DNA of 27,141 nucleotides, taken from contig DAOUJG010000002.1 of NCBI GenBank assembly GCA_034423015.1, forward strand, positions 1 through 27,141. Reading direction: 5' to 3'. Shown here piece after piece: positions 23,823-27,141 of this stretch (position 1 is its first letter; each line of letters begins with the position of its first letter). The position numbers and the translations under genes are program-made. Source of the stretch: JAGWBJ01 sp034423015. GTDB taxonomy: Bacteria; Chloroflexota; Dehalococcoidia; Lucifugimonadales; JAGWBF01. The notes under the pieces are model-generated. The model was not told the DNA's origin. It did not search any database and was given only the letters and a program-made list of their open reading frames with translations.

Positions 23823-24813
23823 CTCGCCGTCCGAGGGAGGGCAGCGGCACACCATCAACGGGAGCGCCTCCGGGCACAGGCACCGTCTCGATGATCTGGG
23901 CGATGGCCTCGTCCTCGCTGAGGCCCGTGCGGCCGTCACCGGCCATCACGAGCCGGTGTCCCAGCACCGCGGGAGCCACGGCCTTCACGTCGTCGGGCAC
24001 CACGTAGTCCCGCCCGTCCAGCAGGGTCACGGCCTGGGACAGGGTCAGCAGGCCCAGGGAGGCCCGGGGAGAGGCGCCCAGGTAGATGGTCTGATGGTTT
24101 CGCGTGGCGCTGACGATGGCGACGATGTATTCCTTGACCAGCCGGTCGACGTACACGTCGGCCACCGCACTCTGCGCCAGGAGCACGTCCTCGGTATCCA
24201 CGATCTGGTCAAGGTCGTCGATGGGGTGGGCCGGCACCTGGCGCTCCAGTATGGACACCTCCTCCTCATTGCTGGGATAGTCCAGCTTCAGCCTGAGGAG
24301 GAACCGGTCCAGCTCGGTCTCCGGCAAGGGAAAGGTCCCGCCGTGCTCCGTGGGGTTCCGGGTGGCGAGAACCAGGAAGGGCACCGGCATCGGGTGGGTC
24401 ACGCCGTCGATGGTGGTCTGGTGCTCCTCCATGCACTCCAGGAGCGCTGACTGGGTCTTGGGGGAGGAGCGGTTCACCTCGTCCACGAGCACGATGTTGG
24501 AGATGACGGGGCCGGGCCTGAAGGTGAACTCCCGGTCTCGCTGGTCGAAGACGTACACGCCGGTGATGTCGCTGGGAAGGAGGTCGGCGGTGCACTGGAT
24601 CCGCTTGAAGGAGACGCCGATGGACTTGGCCACACTGCGGGCGTACATGGTCTTGCCGACGCCCGGCACGCCTTCGATGAGGACGTGGCCCCGGGAGAAC
24701 AACGCCGCTACCCCCAGCGTGACCACGTCGTCCTTGCCCACGATGACCTTCTTGACGTTGTCAACGATGCGGGAGCCGATGTCCAGGGCTTTGGAGAGTT
24801 GGTTGTCACTCAC
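23815..24813 (-). CDS. MoxR family AAA ATPase
   Basis: A 332-residue MoxR-type AAA+ chaperone. Walker A GVPGVGKT at 48-55, Walker B VLVDEVNR at 108-115, sensor 1 LATRNP at 149-154, the ETELDRF motif at about 165-171, and sensor 2 GASPRASLGL in the lid domain. MoxR proteins help assemble or activate vWA/DUF58 partners, here encoded by the next gene with an 8-nt overlap. GTG start with GAGG 8 nt upstream. The operon has a near-perfect promoter 105-130 nt upstream and a long leader with a 14-bp palindrome. Confidence 0.95.
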   Translation of the reverse strand: MSDNQLSKALDIGSRIVDNVKKVIVGKDDVVTLGVAALFSRGHVLIEGVPGVGKTMYARSVAKSIGVSFKRIQCTADLLPSDITGVYVFDQRDREFTFRPGPVISNIVLVDEVNRSSPKTQSALLECMEEHQTTIDGVTHPMPVPFLVLATRNPTEHGGTFPLPETELDRFLLRLKLDYPSNEEEVSILERQVPAHPIDDLDQIVDTEDVLLAQSAVADVYVDRLVKEYIVAIVSATRNHQTIYLGASPRASLGLLTLSQAVTLLDGRDYVVPDDVKAVAPAVLGHRLVMAGDGRTGLSEDEAIAQIIETVPVPGGAPVDGVPLPSLGRRDG

Positions 24814-24864
24814 GGTTACGTCCTCGGTGCCGTCCGTTTATACGTTAAGCCAAGGATGGCGGAT

Positions 24865-24878
24865 TCTCCCGCGGGAGA
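24865..24878. promoter_or_regulatory. 14-bp perfect palindrome in the moxR leader
   Basis: TCTCCCGCGGGAGA reads the same on both strands. It lies between the moxR promoter and gene, about 40 nt after the predicted start site and 52 nt before the GTG. It could be a repressor operator or simply a GC-rich chance palindrome. Confidence 0.35.
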
Positions 24879-24917
24879 CACAAATGGGAGGGAACGGGGC
24901 CCGTTCAGAATGAGGCG

Positions 24918-24946
24918 ATACTACTATCGAGTCCATCTATTGTCAA
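24918..24946 (-). promoter_or_regulatory. Promoter of the moxR-DUF58-tgpA operon
   Basis: Minus-strand TTGACA (24941-24946) and TAGTAT (24918-24923) are 17 bp apart. It predicts a leader of about 98 nt before the GTG start at 24813. Confidence 0.88.
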
Positions 24947-24983
24947 GAGCATCCGTAGCTGCCCGCTTTCGCGACGGGCCCCG

Positions 24984-25012
24984 TTGACAACGTGGCGCTT
25001 TTCTGATGGAAT
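24984..25012 (+). promoter_or_regulatory. Probable promoter of the Asp-box propeller gene
   Basis: TTGACA (24984-24989) and TGGAAT (25007-25012) are 17 bp apart, divergent from the moxR promoter 38 bp away. The -35 is perfect; the -10 matches 4 of 6. A small ATCCGC/GCGGAT hairpin (25022-25040) follows in the leader. Confidence 0.6.
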
Positions 25013-25087
25013 TGCCCTGTAATCCGCCGTCATCGCGGATGAAACACGAGGGGGCCCCTTGGGCCATCGACGCGGAGGTGATTTACC

Positions 25088-26080
25088 ATGGCGGACAAGA
25101 CCCTGATCTACGTGGGAGCCGAGGCGGGCCACCTTTACCGCAAGGAAGCGGGCCAGGCCAACTGGGAGGACATGGTGTCCAACGGTCTCCCGCCGAGCCC
25201 CGAGGCGCGGGCCATCGCGGTCCATCCCAACGACCCGGAGACCGTGTTCATAGGCACCCAGAGGGGCGTCTACCGCAGCCGCGACCGGGGCGACCACTGG
25301 GATCGGATGGACATGCCCGAGGGCCGCATCGTGTGGTCCATTCGGTTCCAGCCCGGAGACCCTGGCACCATGTACCTGGGCACCGAGGGAAGCGAGGTCT
25401 ACCGCAGCGACGACGCGGGCGAGTCCTGGCAGCTCCAGGGGAGCATCGACGTCAGCAACGCGTACCAGATGTCCTTCGCCACACGCATCCTGGGCCTGGC
25501 GATGGAGACGGAGAACCCCCAGCGCATGTACGCCGCAATGGAAGTGGGAGGCGCAGCCCGAAGCGACGACGGCGGCCGGTCCTGGGAGGTGGTCAACGGC
25601 CAGTTCGGCGGCGACGTGGACCTGCTGGACATGCACGGCGTGGCGGTGGGCTCGGCCCAGTCCGACGCCGTCTTCGTCTCCAACCGGGTGGGCGTATGGC
25701 GCAGCAGGGACCGGGGCGGGAGCTGGGAGAACCTGGCCCTGGAGCGGTTCTCACCCATCAGGTACTCCCGGGGCGTTCAGGTCGCGCCCAACGACCCCAA
25801 CGTGGTCTACGCCTGCGTCGGCAAGGACTTCGGCAGCGCCGAGGGGGGAATGCTCCGGAGCACGGACCTGGGGGACTCCTGGGAGCGGTTCGACCACGGC
25901 GTCGACGCCAGGAGCACGACCTTCGGCATCGGCGTCAACTCCCAGCGCCCGGAGCAGGTGTATTTCTGCACCCGGCAAGGCCAGGTGTTCGGCACCCACG
26001 ACGGCGGCTCCTCCTGGAAGGAGCACCCTCTGCCCGAGGGCGCGTCCAACGTCATCAGCGTGGCGGTGGCGTCGGCCTAG
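25088..26080 (+). CDS. Asp-box (BNR) repeat beta-propeller protein
   Basis: A 330-residue protein with six clear Asp-box repeats: SRDRGDHW (64-71), SDDAGESW (107-114), SDDGGRSW (159-166), SRDRGGSW (206-213), STDLGDSW (258-265) and THDGGSSW (303-310), with a degenerate one near 19-26. Spacing of about 45-50 residues implies a sialidase/VPS10-type propeller of about seven blades. There is no signal peptide and none of the sialidase arginine triad is evident, so enzymatic activity is not claimed; a binding or scaffold role is likelier. ATG start with GGAGGTGAT upstream, a full-length Shine-Dalgarno. It is a single-gene unit, convergent with the RNA locus to its right. Confidence 0.9.
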   Translation: MADKTLIYVGAEAGHLYRKEAGQANWEDMVSNGLPPSPEARAIAVHPNDPETVFIGTQRGVYRSRDRGDHWDRMDMPEGRIVWSIRFQPGDPGTMYLGTEGSEVYRSDDAGESWQLQGSIDVSNAYQMSFATRILGLAMETENPQRMYAAMEVGGAARSDDGGRSWEVVNGQFGGDVDLLDMHGVAVGSAQSDAVFVSNRVGVWRSRDRGGSWENLALERFSPIRYSRGVQVAPNDPNVVYACVGKDFGSAEGGMLRSTDLGDSWERFDHGVDARSTTFGIGVNSQRPEQVYFCTRQGQVFGTHDGGSSWKEHPLPEGASNVISVAVASA

Positions 26081-26109
26081 ACCGGGGAACCTCCCCCGAC
26101 GACAGCCAC

Positions 26110-26146
26110 AAAAACGAAAAGCCCGGCGAGGTAACCTCAGCCGGAC
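26110..26146 (-). terminator. Intrinsic terminator of the minus-strand small RNA locus
   Basis: On the minus strand GUCCGGC (26146-26140) pairs with GCCGGGC (26127-26121) and GAGG with CCUC, closed by a 3-nt loop and followed by TTTTCGTTTTT. On the plus strand the T-tract is absent, so the direction is minus. It lies 30-66 nt beyond the stop of the convergent propeller gene. Confidence 0.88.
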
Positions 26147-26398
26147 ATCGTTGAAAGTCCCGGTTGGGCCGGGCCCATTTGGAGACCCTGGGTATCCAGG
26201 TCACCCCCGCCATCGGGCGATGGTAGGCACTCGCCTGGGCCCGACCAACCGAACTACTTTATGGGGACTGTTTTGCTTTCAGGTCCAGACAGGTGCCTAC
26301 CACCGCCCCCTACTACTTAAATAATCGCTCATCTATCACCTCCCGGCACGGGTCGCGTAAGCGCCTTAGCCTTCATAAAGTACCGCGCAAGCAGCCTG
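26111..26398 (-). ncRNA. Novel structured RNA transcription unit of unknown family
   Basis: A self-contained unit: consensus promoter, about 290-nt transcript, intrinsic terminator, and no minus-strand gene downstream. Core helix C pairs 26161-26177 with 26236-26251 (7 + 8 bp around a 2x1 loop). It encloses hairpins at 26184-26202 (loop GTAT on the plus strand) and 26209-26224. Two more long-range helices exist: A, 9 bp (26374-26382 with 26255-26263), and B, 10 bp (26293-26302 with 26221-26230). A crosses B and B crosses C, so the fold is pseudoknotted or switches; B also competes with the second hairpin. An 11-codon ORF lies inside. Hallmarks of tmRNA, RNase P RNA, SRP RNA, 6S RNA and T-boxes were not seen. 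Function unknown; it could be a regulatory sRNA, a dual-function RNA or a decapitated leader. Confidence 0.7.
26297..26332 (-). CDS. 11-codon leader-like ORF (MSDYLSSRGRW)
   Basis: ATG at 26332 is preceded by a full GGAGGTGAT Shine-Dalgarno (26335-26343), with GGAGG 6 nt from the start, as good as that of any gene in the window. The ORF reads MSDYLSSRGRW and stops with TAG at 26297. It uses TTA, AGT, AGT and AGG codons in a row, which are unusual in this GC-rich sequence. The Trp codon and stop lie inside one strand of long-range helix B of the surrounding RNA, so a ribosome reaching the end would open that helix. Leader peptide or small protein; function unknown. Confidence 0.5.
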   Translation of the reverse strand: MSDYLSSRGRW

Positions 26399-26404
26399 AC
26401 TCGG

Positions 26405-26434
26405 ATTCTAAGACCGTGACTCCGGCGTTGTCAA
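26405..26434 (-). promoter_or_regulatory. Promoter of the minus-strand small RNA locus
   Basis: Minus-strand TTGACA (26429-26434) and TAGAAT (26405-26410) are 18 bp apart, predicting initiation near 26398. This is one of the best promoter matches in the window. Confidence 0.82.
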
Positions 26435-26599
26435 GGCCTGCTCGTCCCGGAATCCAGGGGCGGACGATTCCCAGGCCGTCCCTCCCTACCGTCATTGCGG
26501 CCCCCGAGCCACCTGCCTGGCGCCGGACGGGGAATCCAGGGGTGGGGGGCCTCTACTCCCGCTTGAGGAGGCTCCTCCGTAGACTTGCCGCACCAAAAT

Positions 26600-26630
26600 G
26601 TCATTCCGAACCGCAGGTGAGGAATCTCAG
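26600..26630. repeat. REP-like palindrome (ATTCC...GGAAT type)
   Basis: ATTCC (26603-26607) and GGAAT (26621-26625) flank a 13-nt centre, in the context GTCATTCCGA...GAGGAATCTC. This is the common form of dispersed intergenic palindromes. Confidence 0.6.
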
Positions 26631-26690
26631 GTACCCCCAACGAGCACCCCACGCCACAAGCCCACGGCCCGGTCTTCGTCCGCATGGGTT

Positions 26691-26722
26691 GATTCCCCCT
26701 CCGCTTCGCTCCACTCGGAATC
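26691..26722. repeat. REP-like palindrome (GATTCC...GGAATC type)
   Basis: GATTCC (26691-26696) and GGAATC (26717-26722) flank a centre reading GAGTGGAGCGAAGCGGAG on the minus strand, a typical dispersed repeat of the CATTCCGAGTGGAGCGAAGC kind. Confidence 0.65.
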
Positions 26723-26775
26723 ATTATGGCCTTGCCAGGGCCATTCAAGGGGATGAAAACCGTGGTCCCGACAAC

Positions 26776-26845
26776 CGTCGTTCCGGCGCAGGCCGGAACC
26801 CAGGGGTGGGGCGGCTTAGACTCCCGCTTTCGCGGGAGTGACGGA
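26776..26845. repeat. Two-hairpin REP-like unit
   Basis: Two perfect 8-bp hairpins with 4-nt loops lie 20 nt apart: GTTCCGGC/GCCGGAAC (26780-26799) and ACTCCCGC/GCGGGAGT (26820-26839), joined by CCAGGGGTGGGGCGG. A degenerate copy (26520-26580) has the same order of parts, so this is a mobile or dispersed paired-palindrome element. Confidence 0.7.
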
Positions 26846-27049
26846 GGGCGTGCTGCATGCCTATTTTCATGGTAATGACAGGTGGGCAGCCGCAAAATCG
26901 TGTATCAGGGGTAGTCGGGAGAAATGGGCTCGGAGAAACGGGCTCCGGATAGAAAGGCTTCCAAGGTGAGTTGTACGAAGGTCTGCTTTGCAGGAGTGAC
27001 GGCGGGCCTGGTTCGCCGCTGGGCCTCACCCCACCCCTTGTATCTTGAT

Positions 27050-27121
27050 GAAGGTGGCGGGGTAGACCGGTCCGCCCCTTGGTCTCGAGAGACCGCGACC
27101 CAGCGTGGTCGCCCCGCCTTC
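27050..27121. other. Hairpin-rich element at the right edge
   Basis: GGCGGGG (27056-27062) pairs with CCCCGCC (27112-27118), extended by GAA/TTC across a bulge. It encloses the 8-bp palindrome GACCGGTC (27065-27072), the 14-bp palindrome GGTCTCGAGAGACC (27081-27094) and hairpin GCGACC/GGTCGC (27095-27112). Strand and function are unknown; it could be a structured RNA, leader or operator region for a gene beyond the window. Confidence 0.45.
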
Positions 27122-27141
27122 ATACTCTTGGAGCCCGAACA

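Larger units (their letters stand above)
26435..27049. other. Gene-poor intergenic region with REP-like repeats
   Basis: No convincing protein gene is visible. ORFs here read PRKRES...WVPACAGTT-like strings, the familiar spurious translation of REP-type palindromes. Recognisable units are at about 26446-26463, 26520-26580, 26600-26630, 26691-26722 and 26776-26845, with a remnant near 26990-27005. Apart from these repeats I see nothing assignable. Confidence 0.7.

Noticed and set aside
23823..23939. N-terminal extension of the DUF58 protein
   Set aside because: It lies inside moxR out of frame; the ATG at 23822 gives the usual stop/start overlap.
26111..26398. Possibility that the RNA locus is tmRNA, RNase P RNA, SRP RNA or a T-box
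   Set aside because: No tRNA-like CCA end or tag resume codon, no GAAAGUCCGGGC/ACAGA pairing set, no GGAAGCAGC SRP loop, and no GGUGGNACCGCG-type antiterminator. A distant variant cannot be excluded without a covariance search.
26293..26841. 182-residue plus-strand ORF starting in the RNA locus
   Set aside because: No ribosome site, repeat-derived composition, and it runs antisense to a well-supported promoter and RNA.
26431..26895. 154-residue ORF reading PSLPRKRES...PACAGTT
   Set aside because: Familiar spurious translation of REP-type palindromic repeats.
26435..27049. CRISPR array
   Set aside because: Repeats are of different types, unevenly spaced and individually palindromic; no regular repeat-spacer pattern.

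Overview
The window looks like a chromosomal segment of a GC-rich bacterium, most likely a member of the Chloroflexota (Dehalococcoidia / SAR202-like). This is inferred from three things: a 23S rRNA gene with its own promoter and no 16S gene upstream, as in Dehalococcoides-type genomes with unlinked rRNA genes; a CIRCE-controlled groESL operon; and soluble beta-propeller proteins beside many acyl-CoA enzymes. No similarity search was possible, so the taxonomy is provisional.

Layout, left to right. Positions 1-848 hold the 5' third of a 23S rRNA gene on the minus strand, with a near-consensus promoter at about 993-1022. Behind it lies a three-gene minus-strand accessory operon (2975-1027): an XRE/ImmA-IrrE metallopeptidase regulator, a DUF4411-type PIN protein and a HicB-like antitoxin. 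Next come an NHL beta-propeller gene (3246-4085, plus) and ffh (5407-4082, minus), which share a CTAG stop. A plus-strand acyl-CoA cluster follows (5534-9830): a degenerate CoA-transferase A-like protein, a reversed-order B'-A fusion, two MaoC/hotdog proteins, a canonical CoA-transferase B subunit and an unknown protein. It converges on sbcC (12460-9878, minus), and the junction carries a diverged 51-bp tandem duplication. groES-groEL (14562-12627, minus) has a textbook promoter, CIRCE and terminator. A second plus-strand acyl-CoA operon (14723-17800) has two enoyl-CoA hydratase-family proteins and an acyl-CoA synthetase. A more AT-rich two-gene ATPase-TOPRIM module (18011-19968) resembles a phage-defence insert. 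The minus-strand moxR-DUF58-tgpA operon (24813-20012) follows, then an Asp-box beta-propeller gene (25088-26080).

The last kilobase has no convincing conventional gene. Its most interesting part is a compact minus-strand transcription unit of about 290 nt (26398-26110). It has a consensus promoter, an 11-codon ORF behind a full-length Shine-Dalgarno, interlocking long-range helices and an intrinsic terminator. I cannot assign it to a known RNA family. To its right lie REP-like palindromic repeats and, at the edge, another hairpin-rich element cut by the window.

The two acyl-CoA clusters could supply acid activation (ligase or CoA transfer) and hydration steps of beta-oxidation-like catabolism. 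Several members carry substitutions at catalytic positions, suggesting paralogue pairs in which one partner is specialised or non-catalytic. The two small accessory modules look like defence or toxin-antitoxin insertions between conserved housekeeping operons.
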